Assembly: GCA_041394945.1 (NCBI GenBank)
Contig: JAWKHH010000003.1
Span: forward strand, 620,001 to 684,000
Reading direction: 5' to 3'
DNA from: Bryobacteraceae bacterium
Lineage (GTDB): Bacteria > Acidobacteriota > Terriglobia > Bryobacterales > Bryobacteraceae
Length of the DNA: 64,000 nucleotides
A model generated the notes under the pieces. It was not told the origin of the DNA. It saw nothing but the letters and a program-made list of their open reading frames with translations, and did not search any database. Shown in pieces: positions 8,530-17,263 of this stretch (positions are counted from its first letter, which is position 1; each line of letters opens with the position of its first letter). The position numbers and the translations under genes were made by a program.

Positions 8530-9012
8530 CTACTGGATCAATGCGCGGAGGCGGGCAAGCGCGTCCTTGGCAACGTGGTAGCGGGGCTCCAGTTCGAGCG
8601 ACCGCTCGAAGCATTCGCGCGCCTTGTTGAACATTTCCTTGCCCGCGTAGGCGCGCCCGAGGTTGTACCAGGGATAGTGATAGGCTTCGTACCTCGTGCT
8701 GGCGGCGGCTTTCTCAAGCCACGGGATGGCCTCGTCGAATTTGTTCTGTCCGATGAGGTACGCGCCGATGTCGTTGTAGGGGTTGCCGAAACCAGGGTCG
8801 ATGAGGATGGCGTTCTTACACTGCTCGATGGCGTCTTCGATGCGGCCCTGATAGCTGTAGGTCCAGCCGAGGAAGGTGTAGGCTTCGGCGGTGGGAAACA
8901 GTTCGATCGAGCGCCGGTAGAGCTGTACAGCCATGTCGAGGTCGCCGCTCATCTGCAGGGAATAAGCCTGCTGAAAGAGTTCCATCGCCAAGGCGTGCCG
9001 CGGATCGGACAT
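8530..9012 (-). CDS. Tetratricopeptide-repeat protein
   Basis: 160 residues with about four TPR units: residues 8-40 (AYSLQMSGDLDMAVQLYRRSIELFP), 42-75 (FLGWTYSYQGRIEDAIEQCKNAILIDP), 76-110 and 114-150 (LGRAYAGKEMFNKARECFERSLELEP). There is no signal peptide, so it is probably a cytosolic scaffold. It precedes the glycosyltransferase in the same direction. It is divergent from the propeller gene across an 87-base gap that should hold both promoters. Confidence 0.85.
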   Translation of the reverse strand: MSDPRHALAMELFQQAYSLQMSGDLDMAVQLYRRSIELFPTAEAYTFLGWTYSYQGRIEDAIEQCKNAILIDPGFGNPYNDIGAYLIGQNKFDEAIPWLEKAAASTRYEAYHYPWYNLGRAYAGKEMFNKARECFERSLELEPRYHVAKDALARLRALIQ

Positions 9013-9099
9013 CGATCCTCCTTTGTAGCCGAATCACGGAGGCCTCGGCAACTCGAACGCCGCGAGTTCTTCTCAGAGGAAAGCTGTTTAAATAGGAGC

Positions 9100-10083
9100 T
9101 TGCCCCACACGTTCGAGTGCCGTCCCCTGTTCGTTCCGCCCGACGAAGCGCGGCGGCATCTGCCCGAAGGACCGCGGCTGCTGCGCAACCAACCGTCGGC
9201 CGATCCGCTTCTCGGATGGGTGGCGATTCAGCACGCTCCCGACGCGAAGACGGGGTCCGTGGAGGTGCTGAACCTCCGCACGCTCGAGAACGTATCGCAC
9301 CCGTTGCCGGGCCGTCCCGGATTCTTCGCCGAGACAACCGAGCCGGGGCTGGTCGCGGTCGGGCTCGAACGCGATCTCGTGCTGTACGACCTCAACACGC
9401 GCCGGTTTCGCGGACGCCGGGTCCCCGTCACCGCCGACGAGCGCGTCATCATCAACGACGGCATGGCGATCCCGGGAGGTCTATTGTTCGGGACCAAGCA
9501 CCTCGAATTCCGGGAGCACGTCGCGCGGGTCTACTACTTCGACGCGGCCACCGGCGGAGTGATCGAAATGCCCGAGCCGCAGGTGTGCAGCAACGGCAAG
9601 TTTCTGTTCGAGACCGATGACCGGCGGCGGCTGGCCGACATCTGCTCGTTTCGCAAGCGGGTGGATCTTTATGACGTGGACTTCGCGTCCGGCCTGATGG
9701 ATCCGGTGCGGACGATCGCCGATTTCTCGGCAACGCCTTTGTTTCCCGACGGCCTGCGGCCCACCCCAGACGGGACCGGGCTGGTGGTGGCGTTCTACAA
9801 TCCGGAGGCCGCGGAGTACGGCGTGGCCAGGCAGATCCGGATCGACGATGGAGCGATCGAGGCGGAATGGCGGATTCCGGGGTCTCCGCGCGTTACCTGC
9901 CCGGAGATTTTCGAAATGGATGGGGCCGTGCGCGTGCTCTTTACGACCGCGGTGGAGGGCATGGCAGCGGACATTCGAGCGTCGTCGCCGATGGCCGGGG
10001 CGTTATTCATCGGCGAGACGGAGTTCGATCGGGCGCCCGATGGGCCGGCTTTTCTGGACCCGTCGGCGTTCGCGGGCGAATAA
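9100..10083 (+). CDS. Probable beta-propeller protein (SMP-30/gluconolactonase-like)
   Basis: About 327 residues. No ATG starts this frame; I chose the TTG at 9100 because upstream codons run antisense into the TPR gene. An AGGAG lies too close (1 base) to that TTG, so a GTG at 9220 is an alternative. Recurrent propeller-like strands are seen, such as ERDLVLYDLNTRRF, ARVYYFDAATGGVIEMPEP, FPDGLRPTPDGTGLVVAFYNPEA and CPEIFEMDGAVRVLFTTAVEGM. The PDGLRPTPDGTGL segment resembles the SMP-30 metal-site loop. Sugar lactonase is a possible activity, not proved. Confidence 0.6.
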   Translation: MPHTFECRPLFVPPDEARRHLPEGPRLLRNQPSADPLLGWVAIQHAPDAKTGSVEVLNLRTLENVSHPLPGRPGFFAETTEPGLVAVGLERDLVLYDLNTRRFRGRRVPVTADERVIINDGMAIPGGLLFGTKHLEFREHVARVYYFDAATGGVIEMPEPQVCSNGKFLFETDDRRRLADICSFRKRVDLYDVDFASGLMDPVRTIADFSATPLFPDGLRPTPDGTGLVVAFYNPEAAEYGVARQIRIDDGAIEAEWRIPGSPRVTCPEIFEMDGAVRVLFTTAVEGMAADIRASSPMAGALFIGETEFDRAPDGPAFLDPSAFAGE

Positions 10084-10120
10084 GCTACCGGCGTCGGGAA
10101 TAAGCTGCAACTAAGCTACT
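10081..10120 (+). repeat. Short TAAGCTA-type repeats after the propeller gene
   Basis: Three TAAGCT words occur in 40 bases (10081-10091 TAAGCTACCGG, 10101 TAAGCTGCAA, 10112 TAAGCTACT). The first T supplies the TAA stop of the propeller gene. The same TAGCTACCG/TAAGCTACCGG word recurs at 11182-11211 and 23465-23474, also at gene ends. No further role is visible. Confidence 0.4.
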
Positions 10121-10122
10121 CA

Positions 10123-11184
10123 ATGCGCCTTCCCCTTTCGCTCGATCCGCGGAGAATTCAAAAGACCGGCGCGCCAATCACCACGATGTGGCTGCTCGGA
10201 GACTGCCAGGAGGCGCGCGGCAAACAGGATTTGTGGGCCACGCAGAAGCCGGAGATTCTGGATGTGCTCCGGGAGCAGGCGATGATCCAGAGCATTGAGT
10301 CTTCGAATCGCATTGAGGGCGTCACCGTGGATGCGCGACGGCTGCGGCCCCTTGTGATCGGGCGCTCCCGGCCACGCGACCGGTCCGAGGAGGAACTCGC
10401 CGGGTATCGCGCGGCGCTCGACTGGATTTTTGGATTAAGGCGCCCGCCGGACATCACGCCCGAGTTGATTCTGCATTTGCACCGGATGGCGCAGTCTTCC
10501 AACGACGCGGGGAAATGGAAGGAGCGCAATAACGAGATCGTCGAGATTCCGCCATCGGGGGAACCGGTGGTGCGATTCGCGCCGCTTTCGGCGAGGCGAA
10601 CGCCGGCGGCGGTAGAGGCGCTGTGCGCGCGCTATCACAGTTCGATCGAGGCGCGCACGGTTCCGCCGCTGCTGCTGATCGCGACTTTCGTTCTGGACTT
10701 CCTCTGCATCCACCCGTTCCGCGACGGCAACGGACGAGTGTCCCGCCTGCTGACGTCAATGCTGTTGATGGGAGAGCGGTTCGAAGCGCCACGTTTCGTG
10801 AGCCTGGAGCGACTCGTGGAAGACCCCAAGTCCGAGTACTTTCGGGTGCTCAAGACGTGTTCGCAGGATTGGCGCCACGGGAGGAACGAGATGCTGCCGT
10901 GGTGGAATTATTTCCTGGCCGTGCTGAAGAACGCGTACCGCGAGTTTGCCCGGCAGGTGGAAACGGCCGGAGCGCGGCCGTCGAAGGGGTCGCTCGTGCG
11001 GCAGACAGCGCTGATGCAGCTTGAGCCATTCACGCTGGCGGCGCTCGGCGCGCAGGTGCCTTCGGCGAGCCCGCAGTTGATCCGGAAGGAACTCGCGCGG
11101 CTCAAGGGAGACGGCCTCGTACGGCCCGCCGGCCGCGGCCGCGGCGCTGTTTGGACGGTCGCACGGGCTCGAAAACGGAATTAG
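10123..11184 (+). CDS. Fic-domain enzyme with N-terminal inhibitory motif (class II)
   Basis: 353 residues. The catalytic motif HPFRDGNGRVSR at 197-208 is complete (His197 base, Asp201 metal ligand, Arg205/Arg208 phosphate contacts), so AMP transfer from ATP to a hydroxyl side chain is expected. The inhibitory helix motif [S/T]xxxE[G/N] is present as SNRIEG at 61-66, on the N-terminal side as in class II Fic proteins. That motif means the enzyme is self-restrained. Residues 290-350 resemble a winged helix (LRKELARLKGDGLV), common in stand-alone Fic/DUF4172-type proteins. It is not paired with an antitoxin gene. Confidence 0.92.
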   Translation: MRLPLSLDPRRIQKTGAPITTMWLLGDCQEARGKQDLWATQKPEILDVLREQAMIQSIESSNRIEGVTVDARRLRPLVIGRSRPRDRSEEELAGYRAALDWIFGLRRPPDITPELILHLHRMAQSSNDAGKWKERNNEIVEIPPSGEPVVRFAPLSARRTPAAVEALCARYHSSIEARTVPPLLLIATFVLDFLCIHPFRDGNGRVSRLLTSMLLMGERFEAPRFVSLERLVEDPKSEYFRVLKTCSQDWRHGRNEMLPWWNYFLAVLKNAYREFARQVETAGARPSKGSLVRQTALMQLEPFTLAALGAQVPSASPQLIRKELARLKGDGLVRPAGRGRGAVWTVARARKRN

Positions 11185-11204
11185 CTACCGCGGGGCGGAA
11201 TAAG

Positions 11205-12455
11205 CTACCGGGACCGGACGTCGTAGCACCAGACGACGCCGTGATCCCGCAGGTAGAGCCGCCCGTTGGCCAGCACGGGGTAAGCCCAGGATTTTTCGCG
11301 CGCCCCTCGGGGATGCGCGGGCGAACCGGGCGGAGTGAAGCGGCCCTTTTCGCGATAGCGGGCAGGCGTGGCTTCCACTAGCGCCACGCCGCCATCTTCG
11401 CCGTGGACGTAGAGGCGCCCTTCCGCCGCCAGCACGGATCCCGTCCCGACGCTCTCGTTGGTCCAGAGGATCTTCCCGGTGGCCCATTCGGCGGCCACCA
11501 GCCCTTCACCCGTCGTGCCGTAGAGCGTCTCGCCGACCCGCACCGCGCCGCCAATCGCGCTCGGCAGACCGCGTTCGAAGTAGACCTGCTCGGCGGATAC
11601 ACCGTCCCCGGAGGCTTTCAGACGCACCAGCGCGCCGGCCGTGAGGCTGCGTGCGGTGCTGTAGATCGTGTCGCCGTGGGCGAGCGGCGTGGGGATGTTC
11701 GCCGGCCCCTTGCTGGTACCGTCGTAGCGCCAGAGAAGCTTGCCCGTCCCGGCGTCGACGCCGATCGTCCCTTTCGCGAGAAACTGAACGTACTGGCGGC
11801 GGCCGCCGCCTTCCGACACGACCGCGGATGCGTACCCCGCCGCCTCACCGCCGGGAATCGCCATCTGCCATTTTTCGGCGCCCGTTTTCTTGTCGAACGC
11901 GATCATCGTGGCTTGCGCGCCACCCGGCGTCACCACCACCTTCGCGCCATCGATCAACGGCGACTCCGCATAGGCCCACTTGCCGGGTTCGCCGCCGTAG
12001 TCCTTCCGCGTGTTCTTCCGCCATCGAACCTTGCCTGATGCCGGATCGAGGCACATCAGAACGCCATCGGAGCTGAACGCGTAGAGCAACCCGTCGTCCA
12101 GGACAGGCGTGGCGCGCGCGGCCGGATACGAGGGCGCCTGGTCCGGATTTCCCACCGCGCTGATCCGAGTGGACCAGAGAGTCTTGCCGTCCTCCACTGA
12201 AAGAGCACGGACGTACTCGTTCTCGAGGCCCTGGTTCGCGATCAGGTAGACGCGCCCACCCGCCACCGCCGGCGCGCCGTAACCCTCGCCCGCGTTATCG
12301 ACGCGCCACAAGAGCTTCGGGCCTTCCTTTGGCCACTCTTTCAACAAGCCGGTTTCCGCTGACAACCCGTCGCGCAGGGCGCCGCGCCAGCCGGGCCAGT
12401 CAGCCGCCAAGCACAGCGCGGCGATGGTGAGGAGAAGAAGAATGGTTCGCGGCAT
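11205..12455 (-). CDS. Exported PQQ-like beta-propeller protein
   Basis: 416 residues from ATG 12455 (AGGAG 10 bases upstream); ATG 12464, in an ATGA overlap with the preceding gene, would add three residues. A signal peptide (PRTILLLLTIAALCLAAD) precedes DWPGWRG, the usual opening of this family. PQQ-type blades repeat as GKTLWSTRI, GKVRWRKN, AEKWQMAI, GKLLWRYDG and GKILWTNE. These proteins are generally periplasmic; some bind PQQ and act as alcohol or sugar dehydrogenases, most are structural. It converges on the Fic gene with 20 bases between stops. Confidence 0.85.
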   Translation of the reverse strand: MPRTILLLLTIAALCLAADWPGWRGALRDGLSAETGLLKEWPKEGPKLLWRVDNAGEGYGAPAVAGGRVYLIANQGLENEYVRALSVEDGKTLWSTRISAVGNPDQAPSYPAARATPVLDDGLLYAFSSDGVLMCLDPASGKVRWRKNTRKDYGGEPGKWAYAESPLIDGAKVVVTPGGAQATMIAFDKKTGAEKWQMAIPGGEAAGYASAVVSEGGGRRQYVQFLAKGTIGVDAGTGKLLWRYDGTSKGPANIPTPLAHGDTIYSTARSLTAGALVRLKASGDGVSAEQVYFERGLPSAIGGAVRVGETLYGTTGEGLVAAEWATGKILWTNESVGTGSVLAAEGRLYVHGEDGGVALVEATPARYREKGRFTPPGSPAHPRGAREKSWAYPVLANGRLYLRDHGVVWCYDVRSR

Positions 12456-12460
12456 GCCCC

Positions 12461-14047
12461 TCATTCTCCTACGAACTTTGCGAACCCGTCCCAACGCTCC
12501 GGCCTGCCGTGAATCGGCACGATCCGTTCCACGTCGAGCCCGAGCCGGCGGACCTGACGCACGAGGGCGCGATTCGCGGGCGACGGCTTGCCGTCGAGAG
12601 CGCGGTCCGACAGGTCGGCTTCGACCACCGTCTTTTCGGCGGGCAGGTAGGCCATGAGCATTCCCTCGGCGTGGTCGAGCGGCTGCACATAGGTCATGTG
12701 CAGGTTGCGCGCGCCGTCGCTCAATACGTAGTTCTCGCGGACGGCTTCGTACTGATAGCCCTCGGTGACCTCTGTGGGGGGCCACAGCGCCAGCATGTCC
12801 GGCTCGAGCGTGCGCGGGACGTAGTTTGTGACATCGCGGCGCAGGAATTCGTGATTCTTCCAGTGCGTGACGATCGTGGCTCCGATGTGCATGTAGGTGC
12901 GGATGCCGCCGATGTGGTCGAAGTGCTGGTGCGTATTCACCAGGTAGCGGATGGGCTTGTTCGGGATCAGCCGCACGACCTCTTCGATCACCGCGAGGCT
13001 GCGCGCTTCATTGAGCGGCGCTTCAATGACGGCGACCCAGTCCTTGAACTCCACCGCGACGCTATTGTGCGTTCCGCCGCCAAGGAGGTAGACACCGGCC
13101 CCCAGCCTGGAGGTCTCGACACGCACCGGAAACGACGCGGCGCGAACCGGCTCAGGCACACTCGGGGCGTCGGCGCACGCGTTGGCCGCGATGTCGGCGA
13201 TCTGGCCGCCGAAGGCGTTGTGGCCGGCGCTGACGTTCAGCGCGCCGAAGTTGTCGTCCCACCCCTCGTGGTGGTGCCAGACGGTAGGGAAACGGATGCC
13301 GCCGCCGAGATTGACATAGGTTTCGTTCGAGAACTCGTGCTCGTAATTCATGTCGCCGAGCACGGGGTCGGGCGCCGAGGTATGGATCCGCTGCAGGAGG
13401 TTTTCTTTGTTGATCGTCGCATCCACGCGGTATTTGCCGAACATCGTGATCGAGACCACGGTGACTTTCTCGGGAACGGTGGTGTTTCCGTCGCGCCCGC
13501 TCTCGCCCAACTCCCAGCGCCACACGGCCCTCGGATTGGCGCCGGGCAACCGCGCCGCCTTCAAGAAGCCATGAGGGTTCAGCCACAGGTCGAGTTGCCA
13601 ACGCGCCGCGTCTTCCGGCGGCGACGCCACGGGCGGACCCGTTCCGTCGCGATGCCAGGCGTAGGCTCCGTTCACGACGAAACGCTGCCGGCGCTCGCGC
13701 TGCAGCGGCGTGCCGCCGAGCCAGCCGAGACCCCATTTCCACGAAGCCGGATTCAGCCCGGGGGGCCGCTCGAACTCCTCCACCATGGTGCGGGCGTCCC
13801 AGTTCATCTCGCGCCAGTAGTTGACCAGTTCGGCGCCACGCGGCCAGTCGATATTCCATCCGGATTCCCGCTGCTGGCCGACTATTCCGGCGTACGCCGC
13901 GCCGGCGATACGAACGCAGCGAAGCTTATCGGCGCCGATGGCGGCGCGAGCCCGTTCGAGCACCGGAATCGCGTCGACGTACCCGGGGCCTTGCGCCATG
14001 GCGGCCGCAGCACACGCGGCCGTGAGCACACACTTGCGGAAAGGCAT
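12461..14047 (-). CDS. Exported metallo-beta-lactamase-fold hydrolase with long N-terminal domain
   Basis: 528 residues with a signal peptide (residues 1-18, ending AMAQ). Residues 20-290 form a domain I do not recognise beyond its frequent pairing with this fold. Residues 300-528 are the MBL fold with THQHFDHIGG (HxHxDH). Later ligand candidates are PLDHAEGML, VVEADLSDR and VPIHGRP. It is likely a periplasmic Zn or Fe hydrolase of unknown substrate. It is co-directional and touching the PQQ-propeller gene, suggesting a shared periplasmic task. The divergent purM gene starts about 50 bases away. Confidence 0.82.
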   Translation of the reverse strand: MPFRKCVLTAACAAAAMAQGPGYVDAIPVLERARAAIGADKLRCVRIAGAAYAGIVGQQRESGWNIDWPRGAELVNYWREMNWDARTMVEEFERPPGLNPASWKWGLGWLGGTPLQRERRQRFVVNGAYAWHRDGTGPPVASPPEDAARWQLDLWLNPHGFLKAARLPGANPRAVWRWELGESGRDGNTTVPEKVTVVSITMFGKYRVDATINKENLLQRIHTSAPDPVLGDMNYEHEFSNETYVNLGGGIRFPTVWHHHEGWDDNFGALNVSAGHNAFGGQIADIAANACADAPSVPEPVRAASFPVRVETSRLGAGVYLLGGGTHNSVAVEFKDWVAVIEAPLNEARSLAVIEEVVRLIPNKPIRYLVNTHQHFDHIGGIRTYMHIGATIVTHWKNHEFLRRDVTNYVPRTLEPDMLALWPPTEVTEGYQYEAVRENYVLSDGARNLHMTYVQPLDHAEGMLMAYLPAEKTVVEADLSDRALDGKPSPANRALVRQVRRLGLDVERIVPIHGRPERWDGFAKFVGE

Positions 14048-14097
14048 GCCGCCGAGTATCGCATGCGCCCGCTATCATGGGAGTTTCCCTTCCCGGA

Positions 14098-15144
14098 ATG
14101 AATCAGAAAAAAGCGATCTCCTACGCCGACTCAGGCGTCCATATCGACGAAGCCGACCGCGCCGTTTCCCGCATCAAGACGCTCGCCAGGGCCACGTTCT
14201 CAAGAAACGTTCTGACCGGCATCGGCAGCTTCGGCGCCGCCTATCAACTTCGCGGGTGGAAGCAGCCCGTCCTGGTGAGTTCCGCCGACGGCGTGGGCAC
14301 CAAGCTGAAGATCGCGTTCCTCACGGGCCGTCACTCGACGATCGGCGAAGACCTGGTGAACCACTGCGTCAACGACATCATGGTACAGGGCGCCGAGCCG
14401 CTTTTCTTCCTCGACTACTTCGCCACGGGCCGGCTTTCGGCGGCCGTGATGGGGGAAGTGGTGGAGGGGCTCGCGCGCGGATGCGCATCGAACGGGTGCG
14501 CCCTCATCGGCGGAGAGACGGCGGAAATGCCCGGCTTCTATCCGGACGGCGAGTACGATCTGGCGGGCTTCATCGTGGGCGGAGTTGAGAAGAAGCGGCT
14601 GCTCACGGGGTCGAACGTCCGCAAGGGCGACGTGCTGCTGGGGCTGCCCTCCACCGGACTCCACACCAATGGCTACTCGCTCGCGCGCAAGCTGATCTTC
14701 GAATCCGGCGGCTATTCCGTGGACTCGATGCTGCCCGGACTCGGGGTTACCGTGGCCGACGAGCTTCTTAAGGTCCATCGCAGCTACGCGGGACCATTGC
14801 GTCTGCTGCGAAAGGCCGGGCTTTTGAAAGCGGCGGCGCATATTACGGGCGGGGGCATCACCGACAACACCCCGCGCGTGCTGCCGGAAGGGATGGCCGC
14901 GGAGGTGCAGGTGAAATCGTGGACAGTGCCGCCCATCTTTGAATTGCTGCGCGAACTCGGCAACGTTCCCGAACAAGACTGGCGGCGGACGTTCAATCTT
15001 GGGATCGGGATGATCCTGGTGGTTGCCGAGGCGAAAGCGCGGCAGGCGACGAAGCTGCTCGAGAAAGCGGGCGAAACGGTCTATCCGATCGGGCGCGTAA
15101 CACCGCAGGCGAGGCGCGGTGCGCGCGTGGTCTACACGGCATGA
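14098..15144 (+). CDS. purM: Phosphoribosylformylglycinamidine cyclo-ligase (AIR synthetase)
   Basis: 348 residues from ATG 14098; the opening MNQKKAISYADSGVHID aligns with known PurM starts, so the ATG at 14077 is less likely. It catalyses ATP-dependent ring closure of FGAM to AIR, step five of purine synthesis. Family motifs seen are SSADGVGTKLKIA, VNHCVNDIMVQGAEPLFFLDYF, GGETAEMPGFY, LPSTGLHTNGYSLAR and AHITGGGITDNTPRVLP. Its TGA overlaps the purN ATG, so the two are coupled. Confidence 0.97.
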   Translation: MNQKKAISYADSGVHIDEADRAVSRIKTLARATFSRNVLTGIGSFGAAYQLRGWKQPVLVSSADGVGTKLKIAFLTGRHSTIGEDLVNHCVNDIMVQGAEPLFFLDYFATGRLSAAVMGEVVEGLARGCASNGCALIGGETAEMPGFYPDGEYDLAGFIVGGVEKKRLLTGSNVRKGDVLLGLPSTGLHTNGYSLARKLIFESGGYSVDSMLPGLGVTVADELLKVHRSYAGPLRLLRKAGLLKAAAHITGGGITDNTPRVLPEGMAAEVQVKSWTVPPIFELLRELGNVPEQDWRRTFNLGIGMILVVAEAKARQATKLLEKAGETVYPIGRVTPQARRGARVVYTA

Positions 15145-15761
15145 ACCGGAACCTCGGCATCCTGCTTTCCGGCCGCGGCTCGAACTTCCAGGCGATCGCG
15201 AAGGCGATCGGAGAAGGACGCCTGGACGCCCGTCTCGCGGTGGTCATCTCGAACAAGCCGGAGGCTCCCGGGCTCGACATCGCGCGGTCCCTCGGCGTGG
15301 CCGCGGTGGCAATCCCGTCGAAGGGCATGGACCGCGAATCGCACGACCGTTTGCTGATCGCCGAACTGCGATCCCGCGATGTGGGCCTGGTGTGCCTCGC
15401 CGGTTACATGCGCCTGTTGAGCGCCGGGTTCATCCGTGCGTTTCCGAATCGCGTGCTGAATATTCACCCCTCGCTGCTGCCGGCTTTCCCGGGGCTGGAT
15501 GCCCAACACCAGGCCTGGGAGTACGGCGTGAAGCTCGCCGGATGCACGGTGCATATCGTCGATGAGCATCTCGATCACGGCCCCATCGTGGCGCAGGCGG
15601 CCGTGGACGCGCTGCCGGGCGACTCGTCGGAGACGCTTGCCGCGCGGATCCTCGCCGAGGAGCACAAGATATACAGTGAAGCTATCGGACTCATCCTGTC
15701 CGGCCAGTGGCGCATGGAAGGGCGCCGCGTCATCCCTACACAAGAAGGAGAAGAGACATGA
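15141..15761 (+). CDS. purN: Phosphoribosylglycinamide formyltransferase
   Basis: 206 residues. It transfers a formyl group from 10-formyl-THF to GAR in purine synthesis. Catalytic residues are Asn107 and His109 (NIHPSLLPAFPG) and Asp145 (DEHLDHGP). The N-terminal SGRGSNFQA loop binds phosphate. It is coupled to purM by an ATGA overlap and to the following oxidoreductase by another, which is an unusual partner for a purine gene. Confidence 0.97.
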   Translation: MNRNLGILLSGRGSNFQAIAKAIGEGRLDARLAVVISNKPEAPGLDIARSLGVAAVAIPSKGMDRESHDRLLIAELRSRDVGLVCLAGYMRLLSAGFIRAFPNRVLNIHPSLLPAFPGLDAQHQAWEYGVKLAGCTVHIVDEHLDHGPIVAQAAVDALPGDSSETLAARILAEEHKIYSEAIGLILSGQWRMEGRRVIPTQEGEET

Positions 15762-16942
15762 TGGAACGCCGCATTTTCATGGGAGCGGCCACGGCCGCAT
15801 CCGCCGCCCGCGTATGGGGCGCGAACGACCGTGTGAGCGTAGGGCTGATCGGCGCCGGTGGACGGGGCAAGTTTCTGGCCGCCGAGTTCAAGGAAATCGG
15901 AGCGCCCGTGAACGCCGTCTGCGACGTCTACGAGGCGAACCTGACGGGCGGACTCAAGGTGGCCAACACCGGCGCGCGGGGGTTCGGCCAGTACAAGAAG
16001 CTGCTCGAGGACAAGCAGCTCGACGCGGTGATCGTCGCGACGCCGGACCACTGGCACGCGCGGATGACGATCGACGCAGTGGAGGCCGGAAAAGACGTCT
16101 ACGTCGAGAAGCCGATGGCGCACACCATCGACGAAGGTTTCCAGATGATCGAGGCGGTGCGCCGCACGAAGCGGATCGTGCAAGTGGGCACGCAACGCCG
16201 CAGTTTCGACATCTTCCTCGAAGCCAAGCAACTGTTCGACACCAAGGTTTGCGGCAGCGTTCAACTGGTCAACTCGTGGTGGTACAACCACACCTCGACA
16301 CCCCGCCAGCCGCAGGTGGAAGGGAAGGTCGATTGGAAGCAGTGGCTGGGCTCGGCTCCGAAGCGCGATTTCGATCCCATGCGTTTTCGCAACTGGTATT
16401 GGTTCTGGGATTATTCAGGCGGGTTGCTCGTCGGCCAGGCCGCGCACGTGATGGACGCGATCATGTGGTTCATGGGCTCCACGCACCCCGTGGCGGTGAC
16501 TTGCGCGGCCAACAAGACGCAGATCGCCCAATGGGAAGTGCCCGAAACGGCGGTGCTGACGGTGGAATACCCGGAGAACTACGTCGCGGTGTTCACCCTT
16601 GGATACAAGGCGATGCGCTACAACGCCTACAACGATCAGATGAAGCAGTTCCACGGCGACAAGGCGCGGTTCGACGTGGCGCGTGAATGGTGGGCGCTCT
16701 ATCCAGAGTCCCGCGAGATCGAGATGAAGCCGTCGAAGACGATGTCTAAGCCAGGGACGTTCAATTCCGCCGCCCGCGCCCATATCCGCAATTTTCTGGA
16801 CTGCGTGCAATCGCGCAAGGAGCCGAACGCACCCGTCGAAGCCGGCCAGGCCACCAACATCGTTCTGTGCATGGCCATGGACGCTCTTCGCGGCGGACGC
16901 CGCCTGCGCTGGAACAACGCGACCCGCAAGGTAGAAAGCTGA
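15758..16942 (+). CDS. Gfo/Idh/MocA-family oxidoreductase, exported type
   Basis: 394 residues from ATG 15758, with a good ribosome site (AAGGAGAAGAGAC before it); the ATG overlaps the purN stop. The leader MMERRIFMGAATAASAARVWGAN resembles a Tat signal and is typical of exported Gfo/Idh proteins in acidobacteria and planctomycetes. The NAD(P) fold shows GLIGAGGRGKF. The catalytic lysine region is EKPMAH, and HVMDAIMWFMG lies in the substrate domain. A sugar or inositol dehydrogenase is likely, with unknown substrate; tightly bound cofactor would be required if it acts in the periplasm. Confidence 0.85.
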   Translation: MMERRIFMGAATAASAARVWGANDRVSVGLIGAGGRGKFLAAEFKEIGAPVNAVCDVYEANLTGGLKVANTGARGFGQYKKLLEDKQLDAVIVATPDHWHARMTIDAVEAGKDVYVEKPMAHTIDEGFQMIEAVRRTKRIVQVGTQRRSFDIFLEAKQLFDTKVCGSVQLVNSWWYNHTSTPRQPQVEGKVDWKQWLGSAPKRDFDPMRFRNWYWFWDYSGGLLVGQAAHVMDAIMWFMGSTHPVAVTCAANKTQIAQWEVPETAVLTVEYPENYVAVFTLGYKAMRYNAYNDQMKQFHGDKARFDVAREWWALYPESREIEMKPSKTMSKPGTFNSAARAHIRNFLDCVQSRKEPNAPVEAGQATNIVLCMAMDALRGGRRLRWNNATRKVES

Positions 16943-16945
16943 TTC

Positions 16946-17257
16946 ATGAACCCCCAACAACCGACCAAGGTCACCTTGGCCAACACGGCCGACTATCGCG
17001 AGCACTACGCCAATTCGGTGCAGTGCCGCGTGAACCTGTGGGACTTCTTCCTCATGTTCGGCACCATCCAGCAGACGGCCGCGGACGCCGTGAACATCCA
17101 TAACTTCCAGGGCGTCTACCTGAGTCCGCAACAGGCGAAGGCGCTGGCGAACCTGCTCAATCAGAACATCACCCAGTATGAAGCGGCGTTCGGAGAGATC
17201 CGGCTCGAACCGCTTCCCGGGGCGCCGCCGGCGCCGGGCGAACGAACGCTGCAGTAG
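16946..17257 (+). CDS. DUF3467 domain protein
   Basis: 103 residues. The core YANSVQCRVNLWDFFLMFG followed by LSPQQAKALANLLNQNI fits the DUF3467 pattern, a small domain found widely in bacteria with no settled function. A Pro-rich tail ends the protein. It begins 3 bases after the first Gfo/Idh gene and ends 6 bases before the second, so it belongs to the same transcript. Confidence 0.8.
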   Translation: MNPQQPTKVTLANTADYREHYANSVQCRVNLWDFFLMFGTIQQTAADAVNIHNFQGVYLSPQQAKALANLLNQNITQYEAAFGEIRLEPLPGAPPAPGERTLQ

Positions 17258-17263
17258 GCGCGG

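Noticed and set aside
12456..12785. N-terminal extension of the PQQ-propeller frame
   Set aside because: It lies inside the convergent-direction metallo-hydrolase gene in another frame and would precede the signal peptide, so the start was set at 12455.
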